Shown one piece after another: positions 25,932 to 35,213 of a DNA stretch of 38,258 nt; the first letter of the stretch is position 1, and every line of letters begins with the position of its first letter. Position numbers and translations under genes: made by a program. The notes beneath the pieces were generated by a model, which was not told where the DNA came from, ran no database searches, and was given only the letters and a program-made list of their open reading frames with translations. The stretch is from positions 1-38,258 of the forward strand of contig JARFRM010000137.1 of assembly GCA_029287235.1 (NCBI GenBank), given 5' to 3'. Origin of the DNA: Thermoanaerobaculales bacterium (GTDB taxonomy: Bacteria > Acidobacteriota > Thermoanaerobaculia > Thermoanaerobaculales > Sulfomarinibacteraceae).

Positions 25932-25975
25932 CAGCAACCTGCCACTCTCGGCGAGGACAGAACTCGCCCCAACCA

Positions 25976-26070
25976 CGAAGACACGAATACACAAAGAAAC
26001 ACACCAAGAAAAACCCTTTGTGTTGTCCTTCGAGTCTTTGCGTCTTGGTGGTTGCGATGGATGTTCATCA
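25976..26070. repeat. Repeat island 8: inverted pair inside the MacB-like operon
   Basis: CAACCACGAAGACACGAATAC... (from 25976) is matched in inverted orientation by ...GTCTTTGCGTCTTGGTGGTTG (ending about 26055), with the complementary core ACACAAAG / CTTTGTGT. The left copy is the A-rich orientation and the right copy the T-rich one ending in TGCGATG, as in the other islands. It forms a long imperfect hairpin in the 148-base gap between two co-directional permease genes. Confidence 0.75.
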
Positions 26071-26079
26071 AGCCTCCCG

Positions 26080-27312
26080 TCACAGCTTCATCGCGACGAC
26101 CGGGTCGAGGCGGGAGGCCTGGCGGGCCGGGAAGTAGCCGGCGAGGAACCCGACGAGCCCGAGGACGCCGGCGGTGAGCAGCGCGATCTGCGGCGACAGC
26201 ACCGGTGTGCCGATGGCGTCCTCCGCCGGGGTGCCCGCGACCGCGGCGCAGAAGCCCCAGGTCAGGGTGAGCCCGATGATCCCGCCGATGGCGGTGAAGA
26301 TGAAAGTCTCGAGGAGGAACTGGCTGAGGACCGTCCGACTCTTGGCGCCGAGGGCCATCTTGATCCCGATCTCCCGGGTCCGCTCCTCGACCACCACGTT
26401 CATGATATTCGACACCCCGATCCCCCCCACCGTGAGGGTGAGGATTCCCATGAAGCCCATGAAGAGCTTGAATGCGAGCATGAAGGTGTCGAACCAAACG
26501 AACATGTCGGTCGTGTCCCAGATCCCGAGCGCCTGAGTGTCGCCCGGGTCGAAGCGCTTGCGTTCCCCGAGGGCGGCGAGCACCCGCTCGGTGAGGGCCT
26601 TGTTCCGGTCGGGAGTCGCAGCCTTGTAGATGAAGAGATCGACATAGCGCTGACCGGTCAGAGCCTGGAAGGTCGATGACGGAATGATCATCTTCGAGTG
26701 ATCTCGTCCCGAATACGACGAGTCCTGCTCCTTGGCCTGAAGCACACCGATGACGAGGAAGGGCGACCCTTGGAGCATCACCTTCTCGCCCACCGGATCG
26801 ATCTCGCCAAAGAGATCCTCGGCAAGTTCGTTTCCGACAAAGACCACCCGCCGGCGCTGATCCATGTCGGTGGGGTTGATGAACCGACCACCCTCGGCTG
26901 GCACCATGTTCCGCATCTCACCGAAGATCGGCGAAACTCCGGAAACATCGACCAGCCGGGCCCTGTCGCCGAAAGTCGCCCGTAGATTCTGCGCGTATTC
27001 GCTCGAGATCTCGGCCAGACCCCCCACCCTCTTTTTGAGGAACTCGATGTCGGTTTCGTCGACCCGGATGCGGCGCCCCTTGCCGAGGCCTTCGAAGGGC
27101 AGCGAGGTTCGCGACGGCCAGGCGATGACGATCCGATCGCCGAGACCCGCGAAGCTCTTGGTCTGCCGACGGTGGACACCTTCACCGACGGCCAGCAGCA
27201 GCGCCACCGCCACCGTTCCCCAGATGATTCCGAAGACGGTCAGGAAGGTGCGCAACTTCTGCGACCAGACGTCGCGGACAAGCTGGCGAAGAAAGGACCC
27301 GAAAGAAGTCAT
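26080..27312 (-). CDS. MacB-type ABC permease (paralogue)
   Basis: I start this 410-residue permease at ATG 27312 (MTSFGSFLRQLVRDVWSQKLRTFLTVFGIIWGTVAVALLLAVG), 4 bases after the adaptor stop. The longer frame to 27360 would overlap the adaptor. Topology is MacB: TM1 near residues 20-42, a large periplasmic region, then VGGIGVSNIMNVVVEERTREIGIKMALGAKSRTVLSQFLLETF and two more TMs. It ends LAGYFPARQASRLDPVVAMKL. Both permeases carry MacB-type C-termini and the periplasmic motif EDxFGExxPVGE, so they are likely partners or duplicated subunits. Confidence 0.94.
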   Translation of the reverse strand: MTSFGSFLRQLVRDVWSQKLRTFLTVFGIIWGTVAVALLLAVGEGVHRRQTKSFAGLGDRIVIAWPSRTSLPFEGLGKGRRIRVDETDIEFLKKRVGGLAEISSEYAQNLRATFGDRARLVDVSGVSPIFGEMRNMVPAEGGRFINPTDMDQRRRVVFVGNELAEDLFGEIDPVGEKVMLQGSPFLVIGVLQAKEQDSSYSGRDHSKMIIPSSTFQALTGQRYVDLFIYKAATPDRNKALTERVLAALGERKRFDPGDTQALGIWDTTDMFVWFDTFMLAFKLFMGFMGILTLTVGGIGVSNIMNVVVEERTREIGIKMALGAKSRTVLSQFLLETFIFTAIGGIIGLTLTWGFCAAVAGTPAEDAIGTPVLSPQIALLTAGVLGLVGFLAGYFPARQASRLDPVVAMKL

Positions 27313-27316
27313 GCGG

Positions 27317-28423
27317 TCAGGAAATCTCTTTCGGCGGCCGCTGGACGATCTGATCGCCAACTTGAAGCCCCTCGATCACCTCGACGTTGAGGCCATCGGA
27401 GAGCCCGAGGGTCACGGCCACCTTTTCCGGCTCCGCTTCGGGTCCGACGCCGGGGATCTCGACAAAGGTCTCGACGCCGTCCTCGGAGAAGACAACCAGG
27501 CGCTCAGGGATCAGAACGATTTCGGTCTTTTCGCGGATGACGACATCGGCGTTGGCCGAGTAGCCCGCACGCAGGGTGATCTCCTGACCTGGATCGAGCT
27601 CGATCTCGACATCGAAAAGGGTCGCACCCTCGCTCCTCTGGGCCTGCGGTGCGATTCGGGAGAGGTGTCCCGTCACGACCTCATCGGGAAGCGCTCCGAC
27701 CTTGATCCGGCAGGGCAGGCCGGCCGCAATCTTGCCGACGTCGATCTCATCCACCGTACCCTGGAAGATCAGATCACTCATATCGGCGATGCTCGCGAGC
27801 TCAGTCCCCGGTTGGTACGAGGTCAGGGGCACAACCGGATCGCCGACATCCACGGTCCGGCTGAGCACGGTTCCGCTGGCCGTCGAGCGGATGATCCGTT
27901 CGACCTCCGTCGTGCCTCCCGAGACGATGCCCTGCCGAGTGAGCTCGCGATTGTCCCGGGCCTGCTCCACCGAGACCTGGGCGAGTTCGTACGCCTCCTT
28001 GAGGGCGTCGAGATCGCCCTTGGAAAGGAGACCCTCCTCGTGGAGTTCGACCCCACGATCATAGTCCGCGCGGGCCTTGGCGAAGCTCGCATCGGCCGAT
28101 CGAACCCGGTGATCGACGTTGAGCAATTCCTGGGGCGTCGGATCAGGAGCGATCTCGAAGAGAGGGTCTCCGGCGCGCACCGTGTCACCGACCTCAACGA
28201 AACACCGGGCAACGATGCCCGAGATCTTCGACTTGACCTGGAAGCGTTCGCGCGGTTCGATCTGACCCACCGCGAGAGCCTTCTCGGTGATGTCACCGAG
28301 CTCGGCCTCGATCAATGTCAGCCCGTTCTCCTCGCCGCCTCGGCCTCCAACGAAGGCATAGATAGCGCCACCCGCCGCACCGACCACAATCAAGACCAGC
28401 AGCAGCTTCAAGAGCTTGCCCAT
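27317..28423 (-). CDS. MacA/HlyD-like periplasmic adaptor
   Basis: This 368-residue protein has one N-terminal TM or uncleaved signal (MGKLLKLLLVLIVVGAAGGAIYAFV) and no lipobox. The order of parts is that of membrane-fusion proteins: first lipoyl half (VKSKISGIVARCFVEVGDTVRAGDPLFEI), coiled-coil hairpin (SFAKARADYDRGVELHEEGLLSKGDLDALKEAYELAQVSVEQARD), second lipoyl half (IIRSTASGTVLSRTVDVGDPVV), beta-barrel and a C-terminal membrane-proximal domain. GGGGAGGA precedes ATG 28423. As the first gene of the minus-strand set it would couple the ABC permeases to an outer-membrane channel, which is not encoded nearby. Confidence 0.93.
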   Translation of the reverse strand: MGKLLKLLLVLIVVGAAGGAIYAFVGGRGGEENGLTLIEAELGDITEKALAVGQIEPRERFQVKSKISGIVARCFVEVGDTVRAGDPLFEIAPDPTPQELLNVDHRVRSADASFAKARADYDRGVELHEEGLLSKGDLDALKEAYELAQVSVEQARDNRELTRQGIVSGGTTEVERIIRSTASGTVLSRTVDVGDPVVPLTSYQPGTELASIADMSDLIFQGTVDEIDVGKIAAGLPCRIKVGALPDEVVTGHLSRIAPQAQRSEGATLFDVEIELDPGQEITLRAGYSANADVVIREKTEIVLIPERLVVFSEDGVETFVEIPGVGPEAEPEKVAVTLGLSDGLNVEVIEGLQVGDQIVQRPPKEIS

Positions 28424-28721
28424 GGCGATGTCCTCCCCAGCATTGACCTACGAAAAAAACCACCGATCGGTTCGCGTTTCCCATATTTGACACCGCCACG
28501 GCGTTCCGGGTTGGAATTGCGATCCGCGTCCGTGACCGTGTCCGAGCCATCACCTGGCGCCTCCTCAATCCGAAAGCATGACTCTCCAAACAATGCGCGA
28601 CGCACATTGTCTGCATTGAGTGCCGCCCGGTCGCCGTAGGCGGCCCGGCTGTGCTCGCTGCATGGACTTCCCACGCGACCGGCGTAGAATCTCCTTGGCA
28701 ATCGAGCGGATCGGAGGCTCC
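28424..28721. other. Divergent intergenic region with a TetR-like ACCGATCGGT site
   Basis: The 298 bases between the divergent adaptor and epimerase genes hold no CDS. ACCGATCGGT (28462-28471) matches the core of the operator at 7875-7886 and lies about 40 bases upstream of the adaptor start, where a repressor could act. The same 10-mer also occurs by chance inside msrA (about 5193-5202), so this is weak evidence. TAGAAT (28685-28690) is a possible -10 for the epimerase gene, with only a poor ATGGAC at -35. GCCGCC/GGCGGC near 28622-28645 could form a small hairpin. Confidence 0.4.
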
Positions 28722-29735
28722 ATGCGCAAGCCCGTCATCCTCATCACCGGCGCCAGTGGCGAGATCGGCCATGGTCTTATCGAGAACCTGGCGGCGAACG
28801 ACAACACGTCGATCATCACCATCGACCTGCAACCGTTGCCGAGCGAACACCGGGACATGGTCGATCGTGAATATCTGGGGTCGATCCTGGAGATCCATCT
28901 CCTCGAAAGGATCCTCGCGGAGTTTGAGGTCCAGACGATCTACCATCTGGCGGCGTTGCTGTCCACCCGCGCCGAGTTCACACCTCTGGCCGGTCACCAG
29001 GTCAACGTCGAGGGCACGCTCAAGCTGCTCGACTTTGCCCAGTCCCAGGGCGAATCACACGGCCGTCCGGTGGTCTTCCTCTATCCAAGCTCCATCGCCG
29101 CCTATGGTCTGCCGGATCTCGAGACCAAGCACGCGGCAGGTTCACTCTCCGAGCACGAGTGGAATCAACCGACAACCATGTACGGCTGCAACAAGCTCTA
29201 CTGCGAGCACATCGGGAAGTACTTTGCCGACCACTACAAACAGCTTGCCGCCGAAACACTGTCGGGCAAGGTCGACTTCCGTTCCATTCGTTTCCCGGGT
29301 CTGATCTCAGCGGTCACCGTCCCCTCGGGCGGCACCTCTGACTATGCACCCGAGATGATCCACGCCGCAGCCCAGGGCAGACCCTATGCCTGCTTCGTTC
29401 GGCCCGACACCCGCATCCCCTTCATGACAATGCCCGACGCGGTCGACGCCCTACTCCAACTGGCCCGCACCGACCGCGGACACCTCACCAGATCGGTCTA
29501 CAACATCGCCGCTTTCAACCCCTCGGCCGGCGAAATCGCCGAGCTCGTCCAACGTGGCTTTCCAACAGCCGAAATCGGTTTTGAGCCGGATCTCAAACGC
29601 CAGGCCATCGTCGACAGCTGGCCTGCAGATGTCGATGACAGCGCGGCCCGAACCGACTGGGGTCTCGACCCGCAGTACGACCTCGAGCGAGCCTTTTCGG
29701 ACTATCTTATCCCGCGAATCCGGGAACGCTATTGA
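28722..29735 (+). CDS. NAD-dependent epimerase, L-threonine 3-dehydrogenase (epimerase-type) like
   Basis: This 337-residue extended SDR begins at ATG 28722 with GGAGG at 28713-28717, giving MRKPVILITGASGEIGHGL with the GxxGxxG NAD+ site. Catalytic Tyr154 and Lys158 lie in MYGCNKLY. Blocks of the epimerase-type threonine dehydrogenases are clear: IYHLAALLSTRAE, RSIRFPGLISAVTVPSGGTSDYA, RIPFMTMPDAVDALLQLA and IVDSWPADVDDSAARTDWG. That enzyme oxidises L-threonine to 2-amino-3-ketobutyrate. No 2-amino-3-ketobutyrate CoA ligase (kbl) is adjacent, so a related sugar epimerase cannot be excluded, but the PGLIS..GGTSDYA and DDS.ARxDWG pattern favours threonine. Confidence 0.85.
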   Translation: MRKPVILITGASGEIGHGLIENLAANDNTSIITIDLQPLPSEHRDMVDREYLGSILEIHLLERILAEFEVQTIYHLAALLSTRAEFTPLAGHQVNVEGTLKLLDFAQSQGESHGRPVVFLYPSSIAAYGLPDLETKHAAGSLSEHEWNQPTTMYGCNKLYCEHIGKYFADHYKQLAAETLSGKVDFRSIRFPGLISAVTVPSGGTSDYAPEMIHAAAQGRPYACFVRPDTRIPFMTMPDAVDALLQLARTDRGHLTRSVYNIAAFNPSAGEIAELVQRGFPTAEIGFEPDLKRQAIVDSWPADVDDSAARTDWGLDPQYDLERAFSDYLIPRIRERY

Positions 29736-29927
29736 GAGCACGGTCGCAGGATCGATGCAAAACACCACAAGCGAGACGTGGTCACATTCGCTGTTCAAAT
29801 AGTTGACACGATCAGGGAGTGCTTCTCCGATCTCCCGCCTATTCTGAGAAACGGTTTTGGCCACCACCAAGCTCTCTGAACAGATCCAGAAAGCGCCCTT
29901 TTTCAATCACTTAGAAAAGTTCAAAAA

Positions 29928-29975
29928 CCCCAACATCTTGTTGTTGACAATCAACGAAGACCCAATATATAGTGG
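29928..29975 (+). promoter_or_regulatory. nrdJ promoter overlapped by two NrdR boxes
   Basis: TTGACA (29944-29949), 16 bases and TATATA (29966-29971) form the promoter. ACCCAATATATAGTGG (29960-29975) matches the 16-bp NrdR-box consensus at about 14 positions and covers the -10. A second, weaker box (29928-29943, CCCCAACATCTTGTTG, about 10 matches) lies exactly 32 bp upstream, abutting the -35. Two boxes spaced about three helical turns apart over the promoter is the known NrdR arrangement. NrdR represses nrd genes when dATP is high. The nrdR gene is not in this window. Confidence 0.85.
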
Positions 29976-30081
29976 TCGAAGTCGGCAAAATTCAACCCCG
30001 ACGAGCGGGACGTTGCCAGTACACGTTGGGGGAATTTTTACGCTCCGAATCGCAAAAAGCATGGGAGGTCGAGGGGGCCAG

Positions 30082-33000
30082 ATGAAGGTAGAGCGTCGAT
30101 TCACAAACGCGGGAGCCGGACCGTACGCAGACATCGAGTTCGTCAAGCGATCGACGGAGATTCGCAATACCGACGGCAGTCTTGTGTTCGCGATGGAAGA
30201 CGTCCGCGTTCCCGAGAGTTGGTCCCAGGTCGCGGTCGACGTTCTGGTCCAGAAATATTTTCGCAAGGCCGGGGTGCCGCAGGTTGACGAGGACGGAGAC
30301 CCGCAGATCGACGACGACGGCAACCCGGTCACCGGCCCCGAACGGGACGCTCGTCAGGTCTTCCACCGGCTTGCCGGATGCTGGACCCATTGGGGTCGTG
30401 AGCACGGATATTTCGACAGCGAGGAAGACGCCCAGACCTTTTTCGACGAGCTCAGCTACATGCTCGCCAACCAGATGACGGCGCCGAACTCGCCGCAGTG
30501 GTTCAACACCGGCCTCCACTGGGCCTACGGCATCACCGGACCACCGCAGGGACATCAGTACTGCGACCCGGCCACCGGTGAGCTCAAACAGTCCCCCAAC
30601 GCCTACGAGCACCCCCAGCCCCACGCGTGTTTCATTCAGTCGGTGTCCGATGATCTGGTCAACGAGGGCGGGATCATGGATCTCTGGGTTCGCGAAGCCC
30701 GCCTCTTCAAATACGGCTCGGGAACCGGCAGCAATTTCTCCCAGCTCAGAGGCGAGGGCGAACCCCTCTCGGGTGGTGGAAAATCCTCCGGTCTCATGTC
30801 CTTTCTCAAAATCGGGGACCGTGCCGCCGGTGCCATCAAATCCGGAGGAACCACCCGCAGAGCCGCCAAGATGGTCTGTCTCGATCTCGACCACCCGGAC
30901 ATCGAAGACTTCATTTCCTGGAAAGCGGTGGAGGAACGCAAGGTTGCAGCCCTGGTAGCCGGATCGCGGACAAACCAGCGCCACCTGAAAGCGATCCTCG
31001 AGGCATGCATTGCAGATGATGGCGAAGCCCGGGTCGATCCGAAGGAGAACCACCTTCTGGCCCGTCGGATCCGTATCGCTCGACGCCGCGGCGTGCCGGA
31101 CGGTTCGATCCAGCGCGTTCTCCAACTCGCAGCGCAGGGTATCCGTGAGTACCCGGTCGAGGAGTACGACACCGATTGGGACTCATCGGCGTACTTCACC
31201 GTTTCCGGTCAGAACGCCAACAACAGCGTTCGGGTGCCAAACTCATTTTTCGACACCTTGGAAGCCGGTGGTGACTGGTCGCTGATCCAACGCACCGATG
31301 GCAAGGCCGCCAGAACGGTCTCGTCGACGAAGCTCTGGGACGATGTCACCATGGCGGCGTGGGAGTGCGCCGACCCCGGTCTTCAGTACGACGACACCAT
31401 CAACGAGTGGCACACCTGCCCGAACTCGGGTCGAATCAACGCCTCCAACCCGTGCTCCGAGTACATGTTCCTCGATGACACCGCGTGCAATCTCGCCTCC
31501 ATCAATCTTGTCAAGTTCGTCCGTGAAGACGGATCTTTCGATATCGAAGGTTTCCGGCATACCGTCCGCCTCTGGACCATGGTCCTCGAGATTTCGGTGC
31601 TCATGGCCTCATTCCCGTCGAGCCGAATCGCCGAGCTCAGCTACCGCTACCGGACACTCGGTCTCGGTTTCGCCAACATCGGCTCGCTGCTCATGCGCCT
31701 CGGCATCCCCTACGATTCGGACAAGGGTCGGAACATCTGCGGCGCCATCACCGCCATCATGACCGGTGAGGCCTACACCACCTCGGCGGAAATGGCGGCC
31801 GAGCTCGGCCCGTTCGAGGGCTTCGCCGACAACCGCGACGCCATGCTTCGGGTGATCGCCAATCACCGACGCGCAGCCTACAACGCGCCGGCGGAAATGT
31901 ACGATGCACTGACCGTGAAACCCGTGGGTCTCGACGCCGAGTTGACCCCGCCGGATCTCCTGGCGGCAGCCCAGGAGACCTGGGACCGCGCCCTTGAACT
32001 CGGCCACGAGCACGGTTACCGCAACGCCCAGGCCAGCGTGGTCGCACCCACCGGGACCATCGGTCTGGTCATGGACTGCGACACGACCGGGATCGAGCCC
32101 GACTTCGCCCTGGTCAAGTTCAAGAAGCTCGCCGGTGGCGGTTTCTTCAAGATCATCAACCAGAGCATCCCCGCGGCTCTCGAAGCGCTCGGCTACGGTG
32201 CGGAGGAGATCGAGGAAATCGTCCACTACGCGGTCGGCCGAGGGACCCTCGACGGTTGCCCTTCCATTGACCACCAGGCACTCAAGGCACGCGGGTTCGA
32301 CGACGACGCGATCGACCGCGTCGAGAAGGCCCTGCCGACGTCGTTCGACATCCAAAACGCTTTCGCGCCGCATGTCCTCGGCGAGGAATTTCTCAAGAAG
32401 CTCGGGATGTCCGACGAAGAGCTCGCCGTCTGGAATATCGACATTCTCGATCGGATCGGCTTCTCCGGCGACGACATCGACACCGCCAACACATGGGCCT
32501 GCGGCACCATGACGGTTGAAGGCGCGCCACACCTCGAGAGGAAGCACCTTGCCGTCTTCGACTGCGCCAATCGGTGCGGCAGACAAGGCACACGGTCGAT
32601 CTCCTACGACGGCCACATCCTGATGATGGCGGCGGCCCAACCATTTATCTCCGGGGCCATCTCAAAGACCATCAACATGCCGGCCGAAGCCGGTCTCGAC
32701 GACATCAAGCGCGCCTATTCGCTGGCCTGGCAGAAGATGATCAAAGCGGTGGCCCTCTACCGTGACGGATCCAAGCTCAGCCAGCCGCTGTCCATCGCCA
32801 TCTCGACCGAAGATGAGGAAGAGCTCGCCGAGGCCGTCGCCGGCAAGGACGTTCAGCACGTCGCCGAAGCCATCGCCGAACGGGTGGTGATCCGCTACCA
32901 GGCGCGGCGACGGCGCCTCCCCCAGCGCCGCTCAGGCTTCACCCAGAAGGCGGCCGTGGGCGGTCACAAAGTCTACATCCGCACCGGGGAGTATGAAGAT

Positions 33001-33591
33001 GGCTCGGTGGGTGAGATCTTCCTCGACATGCACCGCGAAGGCGCAGCCTTCCGGTCGCTGATGAACTGCTTCGCCATCGCGGTCTCCCTCGGCCTCCAGT
33101 ACGGCGTGCCGCTGGATGAATTTGTCGACGCCTTTGTTTTCACCCGCTTCGAGCCGTCGGGCATCGTCGGCGGCCATGATCGCATCAAAATGTCCACCTC
33201 GGTCATCGACTATGTCTTCCGCGAGCTCGCCATCACCTACCTCGGCCGCGACGACCTGGCGCAGGTCTCCATCGAGGACATCCGCCACGACGCCGTGGGC
33301 TCCGGCAAGGACCAGCACAAGAAACCGCCCGGCAACGAAACCGACGACGCCAACGTCCGCCCGATCGCGGTCGGCCAGAACCGGAACCAGGCCACCCTCA
33401 GCGCGGGTGGAACTGCGGCCGCATCGGCGAGCCGGTCGTCCTCCCAGACCACCAACGCCACCGCCGTGCAGCAGGCGCGTTGGATGGGCTATGAGGGCGA
33501 CCCCTGCCCCGAGTGCGGCTCTCTCACCCTGGTGAGAAACGGCACCTGCCTCAAGTGCGAGTCTTGCGGAGCCATCATCGGCTGCTCGTAG
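30082..33591 (+). CDS. nrdJ: Adenosylcobalamin-dependent (class II) ribonucleoside-diphosphate reductase
   Basis: NrdJ makes deoxynucleotides with a cobalamin-generated thiyl radical and works with or without oxygen. I start this 1169-residue protein at ATG 30082 ([11 protein letters not shown]), the usual family N-terminus. Upstream in-frame codons would include the promoter. The active site is complete: [21 protein letters not shown] gives Asn456, Cys458 (thiyl radical), Glu460 and Cys469, and Cys183 (ACFIQSV) is its redox partner. The 11-residue spacing of Cys458 and Cys469 equals that in Thermotoga Nrd[20 protein letters not shown] and [21 protein letters not shown] are further blocks. 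The C-terminus carries a zinc ribbon with CPEC and CLKCESC and an ending GCS. It is transcribed alone under probable NrdR control. Confidence 0.97.
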   Translation: MKVERRFTNAGAGPYADIEFVKRSTEIRNTDGSLVFAMEDVRVPESWSQVAVDVLVQKYFRKAGVPQVDEDGDPQIDDDGNPVTGPERDARQVFHRLAGCWTHWGREHGYFDSEEDAQTFFDELSYMLANQMTAPNSPQWFNTGLHWAYGITGPPQGHQYCDPATGELKQSPNAYEHPQPHACFIQSVSDDLVNEGGIMDLWVREARLFKYGSGTGSNFSQLRGEGEPLSGGGKSSGLMSFLKIGDRAAGAIKSGGTTRRAAKMVCLDLDHPDIEDFISWKAVEERKVAALVAGSRTNQRHLKAILEACIADDGEARVDPKENHLLARRIRIARRRGVPDGSIQRVLQLAAQGIREYPVEEYDTDWDSSAYFTVSGQNANNSVRVPNSFFDTLEAGGDWSLIQRTDGKAARTVSSTKLWDDVTMAAWECADPGLQYDDTINEWHTCPNSGRINASNPCSEYMFLDDTACNLASINLVKFVREDGSFDIEGFRHTVRLWTMVLEISVLMASFPSSRIAELSYRYRTLGLGFANIGSLLMRLGIPYDSDKGRNICGAITAIMTGEAYTTSAEMAAELGPFEGFADNRDAMLRVIANHRRAAYNAPAEMYDALTVKPVGLDAELTPPDLLAAAQETWDRALELGHEHGYRNAQASVVAPTGTIGLVMDCDTTGIEPDFALVKFKKLAGGGFFKIINQSIPAALEALGYGAEEIEEIVHYAVGRGTLDGCPSIDHQALKARGFDDDAIDRVEKALPTSFDIQNAFAPHVLGEEFLKKLGMSDEELAVWNIDILDRIGFSGDDIDTANTWACGTMTVEGAPHLERKHLAVFDCANRCGRQGTRSISYDGHILMMAAAQPFISGAISKTINMPAEAGLDDIKRAYSLAWQKMIKAVALYRDGSKLSQPLSIAISTEDEEELAEAVAGKDVQHVAEAIAERVVIRYQARRRRLPQRRSGFTQKAAVGGHKVYIRTGEYEDGSVGEIFLDMHREGAAFRSLMNCFAIAVSLGLQYGVPLDEFVDAFVFTRFEPSGIVGGHDRIKMSTSVIDYVFRELAITYLGRDDLAQVSIEDIRHDAVGSGKDQHKKPPGNETDDANVRPIAVGQNRNQATLSAGGTAAASASRSSSQTTNATAVQQARWMGYEGDPCPECGSLTLVRNGTCLKCESCGAIIGCS

Positions 33592-33610
33592 CCGCGCAAC
33601 CAGACTGAGT

Positions 33611-33648
33611 CAACGGGCGGGGATGATCCCCGCCCGTTGTTGCGTTTG
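33611..33648 (+). terminator. Intrinsic-type terminator after nrdJ
   Basis: A 13-bp perfect stem (CAACGGGCGGGGA with TCCCCGCCCGTTG, 33611-33623 and 33627-33639) with a 3-base loop lies 19 bases after the nrdJ stop. It is followed by the weakly T-rich TTGCGTTTGG. Confidence 0.75.
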
Positions 33649-34251
33649 GTTGCTCGTTGCTCGCGGCTCGTTACTCATAGCTCGATTCTTGTTGCTCGTT
33701 TCTCGTTGCTAGATACTCGATTCTGGATGCTGGACTTGTCACGGCATAGCCAGCGGCGGAGCCGGATGCTGGATGCTGGATAGCGGATCATCGCATCGTC
33801 GCTGCCCACAGATCAACGCTGATAGCGTCCATCTCACCATCGCAAGGACTGCCCGCAGATCACACAGATAGACGCAGATAGCCATCGCACCATCGCAGTA
33901 GCCCACAGATCACACCGATAGACACAGATTCCATCGCACGGATCCATCTCATTCCAAACCCATCTCAACCAACCGTCAGGGTTGGACGGAAAGAAGGGTG
34001 ACGGCTGGAATCCGGAGAGCGTTGGAGAAAGCTGTCCCCACCCAGCGATGAGTCAAGAAGACGAATATCATCAGACAGAACGAACCCGCCCAGTTCGTTG
34101 AGGGTGATTCCAGAAAACACTGCGATGTCATCTGCGTGATCTGCGGGCAACCTGCGATGCTGCGATGAAATCTGTGTCTATCCGTGTGATCTGCGGGCAT
34201 TCTGCGATGTCATCCGTGTCCATCTGTGTGATCTGTGGGCTTCCTGCGATG
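33649..34251. repeat. Repeat island 9 (five CATCGCA left, five TGCGATG right)
   Basis: No gene is supported. The left side has CTCGTTGCTCG units (33650-33720) and the 'CTGGACTTGTCACGGC..GGATGCTGGAT' module (33731-33782). CCCACAGATCA-type units follow, separated by CATCGCA at 33789, 33838, 33883, 33891 and 33932. The centre (about 33960-34115) is unique sequence and may be a degraded gene-like segment, but I recognise nothing in it. The right side has three inverted units (ATCTGTGTCTATCCGTGTG type, ending GGGC) separated by TGCGATG at 34121, 34153, 34161, 34203 and 34245. No motif is reversed. Confidence 0.85.
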
Positions 34252-34413
34252 GTGCGCCGCTCGGGACCCTCCGGCCAGGAGGCGCTTCGGAAGGCCGACG
34301 ACCTCGAAGCCCAGTACTGGATCGAGTACGGCGACGAGAACGTCGACGGACTCATCGCGCTGTTCGACGGCAATCACACCGGAAACGCTGGTGGTGTTAA
34401 GCTTTCCGGCTGA
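34249..34413 (+). pseudogene. Short ORF, possible 3' remnant of a gene upstream of the ABC ATPase
   Basis: From the ATG inside the last TGCGATG of island 9, a 54-residue frame runs to TGA 34411. After about eight residues it looks protein-like (EALRKADDLEAQYWIEYGDENVDGLIALFDG) and ends 5 bases before the ATPase GTG. This is the spacing of co-operonic genes, so it may be the tail of a gene whose 5' part was replaced by repeats. It could equally be a small real gene or chance. I recognise no family. Confidence 0.3.
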
Positions 34414-34418
34414 AAGGT

Positions 34419-35213
34419 GTGTCCAATTCGCCGATGATCTCGGTCAGTGATCTGCGATTCAGCTATCCCGGTGGTGAGTTCGAGCTCGATGTGCCCAATC
34501 TCGATGTGTCCACGGGCGAGAAGGTGGCCGTAATCGGGCCGTCGGGCTCGGGCAAGACCACGCTCCTGCACCTCATGGCGGGGATCCGCCTGCCGCAGAC
34601 GGGGACCGTCACGACCGATGGCGTCGAGGTCACCGGTCTCGACGACGGGGCGCGGCGGGATTTTCGGATCCGGCGGATCGGGATGGTTTTTCAGGAGTTC
34701 GAGCTGCTCGAGTATCTGACGGTGCTCGACAACATCCTGCTGCCCTACCGGATCAACGGGTCGCTGAGGCTCGACGGGGAGGTCCGGTCCCGGGCGATCG
34801 AACTCGCCGGTCAGGTCGGTCTCGGCGACAAGACCCACCGGCTCTCGACCCGGCTGTCCCACGGCGAGAAGCAGCGCGTCGCGGTCTGCCGAGCCCTCGT
34901 CGCCGAGCCGGTCCTTCTCCTGGCCGACGAACCCACCGGAAACCTCGATCCCAACAACACGCAGCGCGTCCTCGACATCCTCCTCGAAGCCGCCGACGCC
35001 ACGGGCGCCACCCTCGTCACGGTCACCCACGATCACGATCTCCTGCCGAAGTTCGACCGCAGTATCGACGTCACCGAACTCGTCCATCGCACGGAGAAAC
35101 CGCAGATCAACGCTGATTCCATCGCAGCATCGCAGGTCAGCCCACAGATCACACGGATGAACTCAGATAGCCATCGCACATCGCAGATCAACGACGAGCA
35201 GAGGGACAAATGA
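34419..35213 (+). CDS. ABC transporter ATP-binding protein with a repeat-encoded C-terminal tail
   Basis: The core (about residues 1-222) is a MacB/LolD-type ATPase. Walker A is GPSGSGKTT (40-48), the Q-loop region MVFQEFELLEYLTVLDN, signature LSHGEKQRVAVCRAL (His and Glu replace the usual GG..Q pattern), Walker B LLLADEPTGNLDPNNT and switch TVTHDHDLL. From about base 35084 the frame enters the repeat family, so the last ~43 residues (PQINADSIAASQ.. to QRDK) are translated repeat DNA and unlikely to be functional. The native stop appears lost. GTG 34419 is taken as start, with ATG 34434 as an alternative. It should energise the FtsX-type permease at 36127. Confidence 0.88.
   Translation: MSNSPMISVSDLRFSYPGGEFELDVPNLDVSTGEKVAVIGPSGSGKTTLLHLMAGIRLPQTGTVTTDGVEVTGLDDGARRDFRIRRIGMVFQEFELLEYLTVLDNILLPYRINGSLRLDGEVRSRAIELAGQVGLGDKTHRLSTRLSHGEKQRVAVCRALVAEPVLLLADEPTGNLDPNNTQRVLDILLEAADATGATLVTVTHDHDLLPKFDRSIDVTELVHRTEKPQINADSIAASQVSPQITRMNSDSHRTSQINDEQRDK

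Noticed and set aside
29857-30081. Upstream extension of nrdJ to 29857
   Set aside because: It would include the promoter and NrdR boxes. The family N-terminus starts at MKVERRF (30082).
29736-30081. Cobalamin riboswitch before the B12-dependent reductase
   Set aside because: No B12-box (GCCACTG-type) or suitable long structured leader is visible, and the leader is only about 100 bases.
34165-34248. Coding sequence for a 'SVSIRVICGH'-type peptide
   Set aside because: It is a translation of the tandem TGCGATG/ATCTGTG repeats. The same peptide-like string appears wherever the repeat occurs.
33789-34251. CRISPR-like array of roughly 40-base units
   Set aside because: The repeated part is long and degenerate, spacers are only a few bases and similar to each other, orientation flips at the island centre, and no cas genes are near.
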